Positions 7,462 to 16,825 of a DNA stretch of 64,000 bases are shown here, piece by piece. The position numbers and the translations under genes are program-made. Within the stretch, counting starts at the first letter, position 1, and each line of letters begins with the position of its first letter. Source of the stretch: Holophagales bacterium (lineage in GTDB: Bacteria > Acidobacteriota > Thermoanaerobaculia > Multivoradales > Multivoraceae); contig VYDI01000009.1 in NCBI GenBank assembly GCA_009843505.1, forward strand, positions 62,001 through 126,000, read 5' to 3'. The notes below the pieces were generated by a model. The model had not been told where the DNA came from. It made no database searches and worked only from the letters and a program-made list of their open reading frames with translations.

Positions 7462-10400
7462 TCAGCGGCCCGAGGCGGGCGTCGCGACCGGGCTGAACGG
7501 CGTCTCCGGGCCGACCACCCGGGTCAGCCATTCGGAGCGGTAGGCGTCGAGTTCCGGCGTCCGCGGATAGGCCTCGCCCGGCGCTAACGGGTAGCCGGAC
7601 ATCGCCTGGAAGGGCAGGGGCAGGTTGCTGTCCGCTTCCCAGGTGTTGCGATCGGCGTCCTTGTCCCAGCCGAAGCTCTCCAGGAACACGGTGCGGACAT
7701 GGCCGGGCTTCGGCGCCGGCAGGTCGCGGGCGTCGAACAGGACCCGGATCTCGTCGCCCGGTCCGATCACGACCTGCCGGTCGTCGATGTCGACGAGTAG
7801 CTCCTGGACGTCGCCGAAACGGGTGTAGCGGCCGGGGAAGGGCAGCCAGGGGGACTCGGCGCCGGTGCGCTGGTAGTCGAACAGGTGCGGACCGTTGGGC
7901 GCGGGCCGGGTCGGCGCCGAGAAGCCGCGGTACGAGAGATCGGCGCTCGCGGCGTCCAGACGCGCCTGGATGACGACATCGTCGCCGTCGATGCCGGCCG
8001 GTTCGGTGCTCCAGGCGACGCGGTCCCAGTGCAGCCAGCGGGTGGTCACGATCCGGAGCCTGCGGGCGTCCGCGGGCAGCGGCGGCGTGTCGACGACCAT
8101 CGTCTTCGTCTTGCCGGGGGGGAAGCCCATCGGATCGAGCAGGGTCCGCCAGCCGTCCCCGGTCTCGACCTCGAGGCGGGTCATCACCATCTCCAGGTCG
8201 CCGTGCTCGACCGCCTGGGCGATCGCGAGATTCAGGCTGGCGTCGGCGGGGAACACCCAGCCGTCCAGCCACAGCCGGACCGGCTTTCCGGGCGCTTCGC
8301 CGAGGTCGAAGGTGAACGTCCAGGGCTCGGCGGCGTGGCCCTGGAAGCGGGAGCGCTCGTAGCCGTCGGCGTAGATCTCGTCGCGGGCGCGGACCCGTTC
8401 CGTCACGTCACGGCCGCGGCCGTCGATGGCCTGGACCACGGGCCGGACGCCGGTGCTCGCGACCACCTCGTCGGGCGGCCGGCCGATGTGCCCGCGGCCG
8501 GGGACGATGCGGAGGTTGCTTGCCACGTCGACGTCGTAGCGGTGGTCGACTACCCAGAGCCGCACGCGGTCGATGTAGGCGGCCTCCCACAGCTCTTCCG
8601 TGATCCGCAGGTCGTAGAACCCGCCCCGGGGCGCCGCGCCGTCGACGCGCACGAGTTCGTCCGGGTCGTAGCCATTCCAGACGCCGTCGGCCAGCGGCAT
8701 GCCGAGCGGCGCGCCCCACAGCAGGTCCGTGACGAAGGCGATCTTCTCGCCATCCCAGGCGTACAGGAAGGGACAGCTGCCCTTGAGCACCTGCTCCTCG
8801 ACGATCGTCATCTTCTCGCCCGGCTCGAGGCGGTTCTGCGGCACGCCGTTGGCCCAGACGACGCGGATGAGGTCGGGTCGGAGGCGGTTGCCGAGCCCGA
8901 TGTGGGTGACGGGTCGGTCGACCTCGATGTACTGGTACGCCCGCTCGGACTTGACCTCGATCGTCGTGCCGCGGCCGAAGACGTTGTTTTTCTGGTTGCC
9001 GATGTCGAGGCCGACCAGGCGAACCCGGAGCCAGTTGTTCTCGGAGCCGTTCAGGTTCTCGATCCGGTAGAGGCCGGAGGCGCCTGCCGCCACGAGGTCC
9101 TGATCGCCATCGCCGTCGAGGTCGTCGGCCCGCACGGTGGTGAACCCGGCGTCGCGGGGCAGTCCGGTGACCTGGGCGAGGCGGAACTCGAGAGCCGGGG
9201 AGCCCGAGTTCGAGGTCTGGGTCAGCACCCGGAGTTCGCCGCCGGCCACGAAGGCGATGTCCCGCCGGCCGTCGTTGTCCGCATCGAGCAGCGCCAGATC
9301 GGTCGCGTTGCCGGGCAGGGCGGTCGATTCGGAGGTCAGGGGGAAGGGGGCCACCGCTCCGTCCCCGTCCTGGCTCAGGATGAAGGTCGACTCGCCGGCG
9401 AGGACGAACTCCGGCACGCCGTCAGCGTCGAGGTCGGCCGTGCGGACGACCCTCACCGGCGATCCGGTGACGAGCCCCCCGGTTGCGGGTTCCTCGCCGC
9501 GCAGCCTGCCCAGGAGCGTTCCGAGGAGCCCGCGGCTCGGCGCCGGCGGGACGCGTTCCGCGAAGCGCCCCTGGCGCAGGTTGTCCAGCCAGAGGACGCC
9601 GGTGTCGTGAGCCAGCAGCAGGTCGGTGTCGCCGTCGCGGTCGGCGTCGGTGGCCTGAAGGTGATGGAAGCGTCGCGGCTCGAGCTGCGGCAGCGCCCTG
9701 GGTCCCAGGGACTCGAGCGGGCCCTCGAAGGCGCCCTCACCGGATACGTTTCGCAGCAGATCGGGCGCGCCGCCGGCAGGCGCCACGGCCAGGTCGAGGT
9801 CGCCGTCGCTGTCGAAGTCGATCAGGTCCGCCGCCGTCGCGGCCATCTCGTTCGCCAGGAACCGGTTGGTGGCGTCGGCGAACTGCGGCGTGTCGTCGAC
9901 CTGCCAGACGGCCAGGGGCTCGCCGACCGCGATCAGGTCGAGCTTGCGATCGTTGTCCGCGTCGCCTACGACCAGGAGCCGGGCATCCGTTGCCGGGGAC
10001 GCGCCGGGGGCCGCGAGACCGGTCGCTGCCCGCCGCAGTTCGAGCCGCGAGCGTGGAGACTCCGCGCCGTCTCCAGCGGCCCACGCGATGTCGGGCCGGT
10101 CGTCACCGTCGAAGTCCGCGATCTCGAGCGCTCGCCCACCAGCGGGCGCGTTATCGATCCGGGTGGCCCGGAAACGGACCGGGAGGGCCGGCCCGAAGTC
10201 CTCGATCGGCGACTCGTCCACGAAGCGCTCGACGGGAATGCCCTGGATGTTCGTGAAGACCTCGGCGTGACTGCTTGTCCAGGCGGTGGTCCCCTTCATG
10301 ACGTTCGTGACCCGCCGGGCGAGGCTGAGGCCGCGTTCCAGGTCGTCCGCCTCCAGTGCGTCGAGAACCTCCTCGACGACTCGTTCGGCGCTCGCCTGGG

Positions 10401-10995
10401 CCTGCCAGATCAGCTCCCGCACGCGGAGGTAGTCGTCGCTCGCGCGGCCGCGGTCGCCGTCTCCGAGGGCGGCCTCTCCGCTCAACAGCAGAACGACGAG
10501 GTTGTCGGGCCGCAGGCGCCGGAGCCGGTCGACCGCGGTTCGCCGGTCGACTTCGGCCTGTGGTCCGCTCATGATGTCCGCGTGCCGGAACAGGGCGTAC
10601 TGCGTTTCGGGGTCGTCCGGCGCGGTGCTGGCGGCCCGGCGGTACTCCACCAGCGCCTCCTCGTGTCGGCTTGACCACTGCAGGATGTCGGCGCGGATCA
10701 GCAGCAGGTCGGCTCTATTGCCGCCCAGTTCCAGGGCGCGCTCAATGGCGGCGAGCGCCGCGTCCTTCCGGTCCTGCCGCAGCAGCGCGACGGCCAGGTT
10801 GGCGTGACCGAGGGGCTCGTCGGGCGCGAGTTCGATCAGTTCCAGGTAGGTGCTCTCGGCTTCGACTTCCCGCTCGTTCTCGAGTTGCGCATAGCCAGTA
10901 CCGTGCAGCCGCACCTGTTCCTCGGTCGGCTGCGCGAGCGCCGCGGCCGGGGCGAGCGCGGCGAGGAGAACAAGAACGGGGAGGTTGCGAGGCAT
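7462..10995 (-). CDS. Large exported TPR / FG-GAP / ASPIC-UnbV protein (CRTAC1-like)
   Basis: The ATG at 10995 starts a clear signal peptide (MPRNLPVLVLLAALAPAAALAQ), giving 1177 residues; the 17 codons upstream do not fit. Domains in order: TPR-like helices (about residues 25-130, motif GHANLAVALLRQDRKDAALA); a beta-propeller of FG-GAP/VCBS repeats (about 290-640) with Ca-binding-like Asp-rich loops such as DADNDGRRDIAF and DLDGDGDQDLVA; an ASPIC/UnbV domain (about 650-740; FGRGTTIEVKS, HIGLGNRLRPDLIRVVWANG); and a C-terminal region of about 430 residues opening with GSCPFLYAWDGEKIAFVTD. It is probably periplasmic or surface-exposed. Its function is unknown; related proteins are expanded in Acidobacteriota and Planctomycetota. 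Confidence 0.85.
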   Translation of the reverse strand: MPRNLPVLVLLAALAPAAALAQPTEEQVRLHGTGYAQLENEREVEAESTYLELIELAPDEPLGHANLAVALLRQDRKDAALAAIERALELGGNRADLLLIRADILQWSSRHEEALVEYRRAASTAPDDPETQYALFRHADIMSGPQAEVDRRTAVDRLRRLRPDNLVVLLLSGEAALGDGDRGRASDDYLRVRELIWQAQASAERVVEEVLDALEADDLERGLSLARRVTNVMKGTTAWTSSHAEVFTNIQGIPVERFVDESPIEDFGPALPVRFRATRIDNAPAGGRALEIADFDGDDRPDIAWAAGDGAESPRSRLELRRAATGLAAPGASPATDARLLVVGDADNDRKLDLIAVGEPLAVWQVDDTPQFADATNRFLANEMAATAADLIDFDSDGDLDLAVAPAGGAPDLLRNVSGEGAFEGPLESLGPRALPQLEPRRFHHLQATDADRDGDTDLLLAHDTGVLWLDNLRQGRFAERVPPAPSRGLLGTLLGRLRGEEPATGGLVTGSPVRVVRTADLDADGVPEFVLAGESTFILSQDGDGAVAPFPLTSESTALPGNATDLALLDADNDGRRDIAFVAGGELRVLTQTSNSGSPALEFRLAQVTGLPRDAGFTTVRADDLDGDGDQDLVAAGASGLYRIENLNGSENNWLRVRLVGLDIGNQKNNVFGRGTTIEVKSERAYQYIEVDRPVTHIGLGNRLRPDLIRVVWANGVPQNRLEPGEKMTIVEEQVLKGSCPFLYAWDGEKIAFVTDLLWGAPLGMPLADGVWNGYDPDELVRVDGAAPRGGFYDLRITEELWEAAYIDRVRLWVVDHRYDVDVASNLRIVPGRGHIGRPPDEVVASTGVRPVVQAIDGRGRDVTERVRARDEIYADGYERSRFQGHAAEPWTFTFDLGEAPGKPVRLWLDGWVFPADASLNLAIAQAVEHGDLEMVMTRLEVETGDGWRTLLDPMGFPPGKTKTMVVDTPPLPADARRLRIVTTRWLHWDRVAWSTEPAGIDGDDVVIQARLDAASADLSYRGFSAPTRPAPNGPHLFDYQRTGAESPWLPFPGRYTRFGDVQELLVDIDDRQVVIGPGDEIRVLFDARDLPAPKPGHVRTVFLESFGWDKDADRNTWEADSNLPLPFQAMSGYPLAPGEAYPRTPELDAYRSEWLTRVVGPETPFSPVATPASGR

Positions 10996-11053
10996 GACTT
11001 GCGGCGATCGTTGGCTGTAGGGCAACGCAATCCTACGACTCGACACTAGAGTA

Positions 11054-13741
11054 ATGGCCGCCGTGACCGCGAAACGTCTCTACCTGATCGACGGCTACTC
11101 GACGATTTTCCGCGCTTTCTACGCGATCCGCGGGCTCTCGACGTCGACCGGAAAGCCGACGAACGCGATCTACGGCTTCATCAACATGCTGCGCAAGCTG
11201 CTGCGCGAGGAAGAGCCGGCGCTGCTCGGCATCGCCCTCGATGTCGGACGGGCGACGGTCCGCACCGAGGCGTACGCCGAGTACAAGGCGAACCGGGCCC
11301 CGATGCCGGAGGATCTCAAGGCGCAGATGCCCGCGATCCGGCGGGCGATCGAGGCCTTCCGCATCCCGATCCTCGAGCTCGAGCGCTACGAGGCGGACGA
11401 CGTCATCGGCACGCTGGGGCGCAAGGCGCAGGACGCGGGCTATGAGGTCACGATCGTCAGCGCGGACAAGGACCTGTTCCAGCTCGTGGGCGAGCGTGTC
11501 TCGCTGCTCCACACCGGCCGCGAGAAGACCTACGGTCCGGCGCTGGTCGAGCAGGACTTCGGGGTGCCGCCGGAGCAGGTGGTCGACGTGCTCGCCCTGG
11601 TCGGGGACAAGGTGGACAACGTGCCGGGCGTTCCCGGAATCGGCCAGAAGGGCGCGCAGACCCTGATCAGGGAGCACGGCAACCTCCAGGCGCTGCTGGA
11701 AGCCGCGTCCGAACTCAAGCGCAAGGCCTACCGCGAGGGACTGAGGGAGCACGCCGATCAGGCCCTGCTGTCCAGGGAGCTGGTCACGATCCACACGGAC
11801 CTCGATGTTCCGTTCGAGCCCGAGGCGCTGAAGATGGAATCCCCGGACTACGAGGCGCTGGCCGACCTGTGCCGCGAGTTCGAGTTCTGGAGCCTGCTCA
11901 AGGAACTCGAAAGCGAGAGCGGCGGTCCGGAGATCGAGCCCGCCGTCGTCGTGGACTCCGTCGAGGCGTTCGAGGCAGCGGCCCGGGAGGTGGGATCCCG
12001 GATCGCCGTCGGCGTCGTCTTCCGGCGCGGCGGCGAACCGGTGGGGCTCTCCTTCGCGGCGGTGAAGGAGGGTGCCGGCAGCGACGTGGAAGTCGGCCGG
12101 GCCCGCTTCGCCGATTTCCGGACGCCGGGCCTGCGCGAGGCTGCGGCAACGAGGCTGCGCGCCTGGCTCGCCGACCCGGGCGTGGAGCTGGTCGGCCACG
12201 ACCTGAAAGAGGCTGTCCGGCTCTGCCCCCAGCGCGAGGGCAGGCCGGTGGTCGCTGCTCGGCTGGTGGACACGATGCTGATGGCCTACCTCGTCCACTC
12301 CGCCGTCCGCAGTTTCGGACTGGCGACCGTCGCGCTCGACCGTCTCTTCTACCAGGCGACGACGCCGGCGGACGCGGGCCTCGGTGAACCCGGCGGTCAG
12401 GCGGAGGCGCTGGGCGACGACACAGGGCTACGGCTCTACGCCGCCGAGCAGGCGGTGCTGCCGGCGTTGATCCTCGAGGCGCTCGCGTCGCAGTGGAGCG
12501 AGTCGCCGGGGGCGCGCAAGGTCTACGACCAGATCGAGGCGCCTCTGCTGCCGGTGCTGGCGGCGATGGAGGAAGAAGGCATCGAACTCGACGCCGACGT
12601 GCTCGCCGAGATGTCGCAGCGACTGGAGCGGGACGCCGGCGCCCTGGCGGAGGAGATTTTCGCGCTTGCCGGCGAGAGCTTCAACATCCTGTCGCCGCAG
12701 CAGCTCGGCGTCGTCCTGTTCGAGCACATGGGCCTGCCGGCGCCCGGTCGCACGCGCAAGACGAAGAAGTACAAGACCGGTGCCGACGTATTGGAGCAGC
12801 TCGCCCGGCAGGGCCACGACGCGCCGGCCAAGGTGCTCCAGTACCGGGAGTTGACGAAACTCAAGTCGACCTACGTCGACGCGCTGCCGCACCTCGTCGC
12901 CGCCGACGGCCGTCTCCACACCCGCTACCACCAGGCGGTGGCGGCCACCGGCCGGCTGTCCTCGCACGACCCGAATCTGCAGAACATCCCGATCCGGACC
13001 GATATCGGCCGCCAGGTGCGCCGCGCGTTCCGCGCCCGCGACGGCTACCGGCTTCTGGTCGCCGACTACAGCCAGATCGAACTGCGGGTGCTCGCCCACA
13101 TCTCGGACGACGAGGCCCTGGTCGACATCTTCCGGCACGGCGGCGACATCCACCGCTCGACCGCGGCCACCGTGTTCGGCGTGGCGCCCGCCCTGGTCAC
13201 CGACGAGCAGCGGCGCGCCTCGAAGACGATCAACTTCGGGATCATCTACGGCATGAGCGCCTTCGGCCTGGCCCGCGCGCTGGGTATCGCCCGCGGCGAC
13301 GCGCAGGCCTTCATCGACGCCTACTTCGAGCGCTTCCCCGGGGTTCGCGCCTACACCGAGCAGACCCTGGCCAGCGCCGAGGAGACGCTCCAGGTCGAGA
13401 CCCTCTACGGCCGTGTTCGCTACATCCCCGACATCAAGAGCCGCAACCGCGCGGTGCGCGAGAACGCCCGCCGCATGGCCGTCAACGCCCGCATCCAGGG
13501 CACGGCCGCGGATCTCCTGAAGCTGGCGATGATCGCCGTCGACCGCCGCCTGCGATCGGAACTCGGGGCCGCGCGACTGCTCCTGACCGTCCACGACGAA
13601 CTCGTGCTCGAAGCGCCCTCCGCGGACATGGACGCGCTCACTTCCCTGGTACGCGAGGAGATGGAGGGAGTCGCCGACCTCCGAGTGCCCCTCGTCGTCG
13701 ACATGGACTCGGGCCCCGACTGGTACGAAGCCAAGGCATAA
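11054..13741 (+). CDS. polA: DNA polymerase I (5'-nuclease plus polymerase; decayed 3'-5' exonuclease)
   Basis: The 895-residue protein has the full Pol I layout. The N-terminal 5'-3' nuclease covers about residues 1-290 (YEADDVIGTL, VSADKDLFQL, GDKVDNVPGVPGIG). A degenerate 3'-5' exonuclease region covers about 300-480. The polymerase covers about 490-895, with motif A DYSQIELRVLAH, O-helix RRASKTINFGIIYG and motif C VHDELVLEAP. In the exonuclease region the exo I acidic pair is missing (AVGVVFRRGG where a D-x-E is expected) and the exo III aspartate is Gln (YAAEQA), while GHDLK remains. Proofreading is therefore probably lost, as in Taq polymerase. It replicates gaps and removes primers during repair and lagging-strand synthesis. 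Confidence 0.96.
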   Translation: MAAVTAKRLYLIDGYSTIFRAFYAIRGLSTSTGKPTNAIYGFINMLRKLLREEEPALLGIALDVGRATVRTEAYAEYKANRAPMPEDLKAQMPAIRRAIEAFRIPILELERYEADDVIGTLGRKAQDAGYEVTIVSADKDLFQLVGERVSLLHTGREKTYGPALVEQDFGVPPEQVVDVLALVGDKVDNVPGVPGIGQKGAQTLIREHGNLQALLEAASELKRKAYREGLREHADQALLSRELVTIHTDLDVPFEPEALKMESPDYEALADLCREFEFWSLLKELESESGGPEIEPAVVVDSVEAFEAAAREVGSRIAVGVVFRRGGEPVGLSFAAVKEGAGSDVEVGRARFADFRTPGLREAAATRLRAWLADPGVELVGHDLKEAVRLCPQREGRPVVAARLVDTMLMAYLVHSAVRSFGLATVALDRLFYQATTPADAGLGEPGGQAEALGDDTGLRLYAAEQAVLPALILEALASQWSESPGARKVYDQIEAPLLPVLAAMEEEGIELDADVLAEMSQRLERDAGALAEEIFALAGESFNILSPQQLGVVLFEHMGLPAPGRTRKTKKYKTGADVLEQLARQGHDAPAKVLQYRELTKLKSTYVDALPHLVAADGRLHTRYHQAVAATGRLSSHDPNLQNIPIRTDIGRQVRRAFRARDGYRLLVADYSQIELRVLAHISDDEALVDIFRHGGDIHRSTAATVFGVAPALVTDEQRRASKTINFGIIYGMSAFGLARALGIARGDAQAFIDAYFERFPGVRAYTEQTLASAEETLQVETLYGRVRYIPDIKSRNRAVRENARRMAVNARIQGTAADLLKLAMIAVDRRLRSELGAARLLLTVHDELVLEAPSADMDALTSLVREEMEGVADLRVPLVVDMDSGPDWYEAKA

Positions 13742-13767
13742 CCGGCCGGGCGTCCCACACTGGGTGC

Positions 13768-13803
13768 GCCGGCGTCCTCCGCCGGCCGCCGCCGAAGGCG
13801 GCC
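13768..13803. terminator. Overlapping GC-rich hairpins between polA and the convergent LLM gene
   Basis: Two 7-bp stems share three bases: GCCGGCG (13768-13774) pairs with CGCCGGC (13780-13786), and GGCCGCC (13784-13790) pairs with GGCGGCC (13797-13803). They are mutually exclusive. There is no clear U-tract on either side, so this could be a bidirectional terminator, a transcript-end stabiliser or a REP-like element. Confidence 0.45.
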
Positions 13804-13822
13804 AGGAAAGCGCGTTTACTCC

Positions 13823-14848
13823 TTAACTCCGTAGCGCCGGAATCACCCGCTCCCCATACGCCGCCAGCGTCCCTTCCTTGTCGTCGTGCATCAGGTAGAC
13901 GGCGAAGTGATCGACCCCCAGGGACCTCAGTTCCCGGAGCTTCTCGATGTGGTCTTCGGCCGGTCCGAGCACGCAGAGCCGGTCGACGATGCCGTCCGGC
14001 ACGAACTCGGTGTCCGGGTTGCCGCTGCGGCCGTGGTGGGAGTAGTCGTACCCCTGCCGCTGGCGGATGTACTCGGCGAGCGCGTGGGGCACCTTCGAGT
14101 CGTCCTCGCCGTAGCGCATGACGAGATCGTGGATGTGGTTGCCGACCATGCCGCCGAACCAGCGCAACTGATCCCGCTGATGGGCGAGGTCGTCGCCGAC
14201 GTAGGCCGGAGCGACCACGCAGACCGAGATCGCATCGGGGTCGCGCCCCTCGTCCTCGGCGGCGTCGCGCACCGCCTGGAGCGTCCACTCGAGGATCTTC
14301 GGGTCCGCCAGTTGCAGCACGAAGCCGTCGGCGTGGCGACCGACGGTGTCCAGCGCCTTCGGCCCGTAGGCCGCGAACCAGACGGGCAACTCGGTGCCGC
14401 TCTCCTCGCGCCAGGGGATCCGCACCGTCGTGCCGCCCAGGTCCGCATCGCGGCCCGCGAACAGCGCCCGGATGACGTTCATCGCGTTCACCGAGGCCGC
14501 GAGCGACTCCGGACGCCGGCCGATGTAACGGAGAGCCGAATCGCCACGCCCCATGGCGCAGAGCGTCCTTCCCGGATACATGGAGTCGAGAGTCGCGAAC
14601 AGGGAGCCCAGCACGGTGATGTCCCTCGTGCCGGGGTTCGTCACCATCGGTCCGACGCCCATCCGCTCCGTCCGCGCCAGGATCTGCGAGAAGATGACGA
14701 ACGGCTCCGGCCACAGGACGTGGGAATCGAAGAGCCAGCACTGGTCGAATCCGTGGCCCTCGGCCATGACCGCGAGTTCGACGACGCGGGAGATCGGCGG
14801 GTCCGGCTGGAGGACCACGCCGAAGGACATCGGGTCGGAGGCGCTCAT
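13823..14848 (-). CDS. LLM-class (luciferase-like) flavin- or F420-dependent oxidoreductase
   Basis: The 341-residue protein is a TIM-barrel member of the bacterial luciferase-like superfamily. It starts FGVVLQPDPP, shows the early barrel motif AEGHGFDQCWLFDSH, VGPMVTNPGTRD, LFATLDSMYPGR, and the phosphate-binding-like VWFAAYGPKALDTVGRHADG typical of the F420/FMN-binding branch. The overall pattern resembles a subgroup usually annotated as F420-dependent. No F420 synthesis gene is in the window, so the cofactor is undecided. The substrate is unknown. It stands alone, convergent with polA and 51 bp after the selB stop on the same strand. Confidence 0.82.
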   Translation of the reverse strand: MSASDPMSFGVVLQPDPPISRVVELAVMAEGHGFDQCWLFDSHVLWPEPFVIFSQILARTERMGVGPMVTNPGTRDITVLGSLFATLDSMYPGRTLCAMGRGDSALRYIGRRPESLAASVNAMNVIRALFAGRDADLGGTTVRIPWREESGTELPVWFAAYGPKALDTVGRHADGFVLQLADPKILEWTLQAVRDAAEDEGRDPDAISVCVVAPAYVGDDLAHQRDQLRWFGGMVGNHIHDLVMRYGEDDSKVPHALAEYIRQRQGYDYSHHGRSGNPDTEFVPDGIVDRLCVLGPAEDHIEKLRELRSLGVDHFAVYLMHDDKEGTLAAYGERVIPALRS

Positions 14849-14899
14849 TAAGGGAGGCTAGCAGCCTTCGCGCCTGGAGTGTCGTTCAAGCGAGCCCGC

Positions 14900-16825
14900 C
14901 TACTCCCGCGGCCGCAGCACCCGCCGGCGGTCCCCTTCCCGCCGCGTCAGCCGCTGTCGGTCCAGGTGCTCGAGCAGCGGGATCGCCCACTTGCGGGTGA
15001 GACCGAAGCGGTCCTTGAAGTCGGCCACGGTAAAGCTGTCCCAGCCGGTGGCGAGCAGGTCGGCCTGGAACCGTTCCAGCGCGGACGCGGCGAGGAGCAG
15101 TCCGTTCGGAAGCCGGACGAGCTTGCCGCGGTCGACGAGATAGCGGAGCACGCCGTCGAAGACCTGGGGCTTGGCGCCCAGGTTGCGGCAGAGCTCCTCG
15201 GGAGAGCCCGGGGTCAGTCCCTGCCGCTCGAAGCCTTCGACGAGGTCCCGGGCGAGCTTCGACTCGGCGTCCGTCAGTTCGCTGGCGCGGCCCGGGAGGG
15301 TCACGAGTTCACCCTCGACGACGACGCTCATGTCCTTGCCGCCGCGGCTCGACCAGTCCAGGTAGGCGGAGGCCAGATCGGCGGCGCGGTCGCCCAGCAG
15401 CCGGCGGACCAGTTCGGCCTTCGGCATGCCGCGGGACAGGCGATCGGCGGCGAAGTGCGCTTCGACCAGGCGCCGGGCGCGCCGGGTGACGCGGCGGACT
15501 GCGGCGGCGGTGACGAAGCGACCTGAGCCTGCCTGCAGCAACAGTCCATCCGACGCGGCGCGGTTCAGCAGGTCCTCGGCATCGCGGGGGACGACGCCCA
15601 GGCGCAGGGCAAGTTCGGTCACAGCCAGGCCGGCCTCGCGGCCGTCGGCGGTCCATTGCACGGCGGCGGCCTGCCGGTCGCTGGAGTTGAGCGCCTCGAT
15701 CGTCGGTCCGAGAGATCTGCCGCGAGGACGCCTCCAGGCCGGATCGAGCACTTCGCCGCCGCCGAGGGTGGTCTGGGGTGAGGGTCGGCGGATGACGAAG
15801 CGGTCGCCCCGGACCGCCACCAGCGGCTCGTCGAGCCGGATTTCGGCCACCGCCTCCTGACCCGGCGCCAGGCGCTCGGCCTCGAGCGGCCGCAGCCTGC
15901 CCATCCGTTGCGCGGCGTTGACGTGAAGCCGCACCGGACTGCTGCCCTCGAGCGGCTCGGGCGCCGTGGAGAGCAGGCGGCAGCGCACGAGGAGGGAAGT
16001 CGTGGCGCGGTAGATGCCGGGGGCGGTCAGCTCGTGGCCGCGGGCGACCTGTTCGACGCCTGTGCCGACGAGCTGGAGCGACGTGCGCTCCCCGGCCTCC
16101 GCCTGTTGGCGGCCCTCGCCGTGAACCTCGATACTGCGCACCCGGGCACGGCCGGCGGCGGGCAGGATGTCCAACTCGTCACCCACGTTCACGAGGCCAC
16201 GGGCAAGGGTGCCGGTGGTCAGGAGCCCGAGTCCGCGCAGGTGGAACGCACGGTCGATCGGCAGGCGGGCGGGCAGGGAGCGATGGCGGTCGATCGGGGT
16301 CGCCGACCTGGCAAGCTCCACCAGGGCCGCGCGGAGTCGTTCCAGGCCCTCGCCGGTCTGGGCCGACACCGGCAGGATCGGCGCGCCGGCGAACGGGGTT
16401 TCGGCGAGCGCCTCCTCAAGCTCCAGCTCGGCAAGCTCCACCAGTTCGGAAGACACGAGGTCCGTCTTCGAGAGCACAGCCAGGCCGGCCGGGATCCGGA
16501 GCAGCGAGCAGATCGCGAGGTGCTCCAGCGTCTGGGGCATGACGCCCTCGTCGGCGGCCACGACCAGGACCATCATCTGGATGCCGCCAAGCCCGGCGAG
16601 CGCGTTGTGGACGAACCGCTCGTGGCCGGGCACGTCGACGAAGCCGATTTGCCAGTCGTCCTCGACCATCGACGCGAAGCCGAGGTCGATCGTGATGCCG
16701 CGCTGCTTCTCCTCTTCCCAGCGGTCGCAGTCGATCCCGGTCAGGGCCTGGACCAGCCGCGTCTTGCCGTGGTCGACGTGGCCGGCGGTGCCGACGACGA
16801 ACCGGTTGGCGGCTACCTCGCTCAC
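14900..16825 (-). CDS. selB: Selenocysteine-specific translation elongation factor SelB
   Basis: The start is set at GTG 16825, overlapping the ntrX stop (GTGA), giving 641 residues beginning MSEVAANRFVVGTAGHVDHGKT. The GTPase domain (about 1-180) has the G1 motif GHVDHGKT, G3 DVPGHE and a G4-like SKTD; domains 2 and 3 follow (GLGLLTTGTLARG). The C-terminal half (about 350-640) consists of winged-helix repeats that bind the SECIS RNA (WKWAIPLLEHLD-type end: RKWAIPLLEHLDRQRLTRR). SelB delivers Sec-tRNA to recoded UGA codons. selA, selC and selD are not seen here, nor is a certain selenoprotein. It is coupled to ntrX, an unusual place for selB. Confidence 0.93.
   Translation of the reverse strand: MSEVAANRFVVGTAGHVDHGKTRLVQALTGIDCDRWEEEKQRGITIDLGFASMVEDDWQIGFVDVPGHERFVHNALAGLGGIQMMVLVVAADEGVMPQTLEHLAICSLLRIPAGLAVLSKTDLVSSELVELAELELEEALAETPFAGAPILPVSAQTGEGLERLRAALVELARSATPIDRHRSLPARLPIDRAFHLRGLGLLTTGTLARGLVNVGDELDILPAAGRARVRSIEVHGEGRQQAEAGERTSLQLVGTGVEQVARGHELTAPGIYRATTSLLVRCRLLSTAPEPLEGSSPVRLHVNAAQRMGRLRPLEAERLAPGQEAVAEIRLDEPLVAVRGDRFVIRRPSPQTTLGGGEVLDPAWRRPRGRSLGPTIEALNSSDRQAAAVQWTADGREAGLAVTELALRLGVVPRDAEDLLNRAASDGLLLQAGSGRFVTAAAVRRVTRRARRLVEAHFAADRLSRGMPKAELVRRLLGDRAADLASAYLDWSSRGGKDMSVVVEGELVTLPGRASELTDAESKLARDLVEGFERQGLTPGSPEELCRNLGAKPQVFDGVLRYLVDRGKLVRLPNGLLLAASALERFQADLLATGWDSFTVADFKDRFGLTRKWAIPLLEHLDRQRLTRREGDRRRVLRPRE

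Noticed and set aside
7885..10674. A 929-codon open frame antisense to the FG-GAP protein
   Set aside because: It is a shadow created by strong GC bias and codon periodicity of the real gene; its translation is rich in Val/Gly/Arg/Asp runs without any family motif, while the minus-strand gene has clear domains.
12493..14121. A long plus-strand open frame over polA and the LLM gene
   Set aside because: Out-of-frame Arg/Pro/Gly-rich translation; polA in the other frame has all polymerase motifs.
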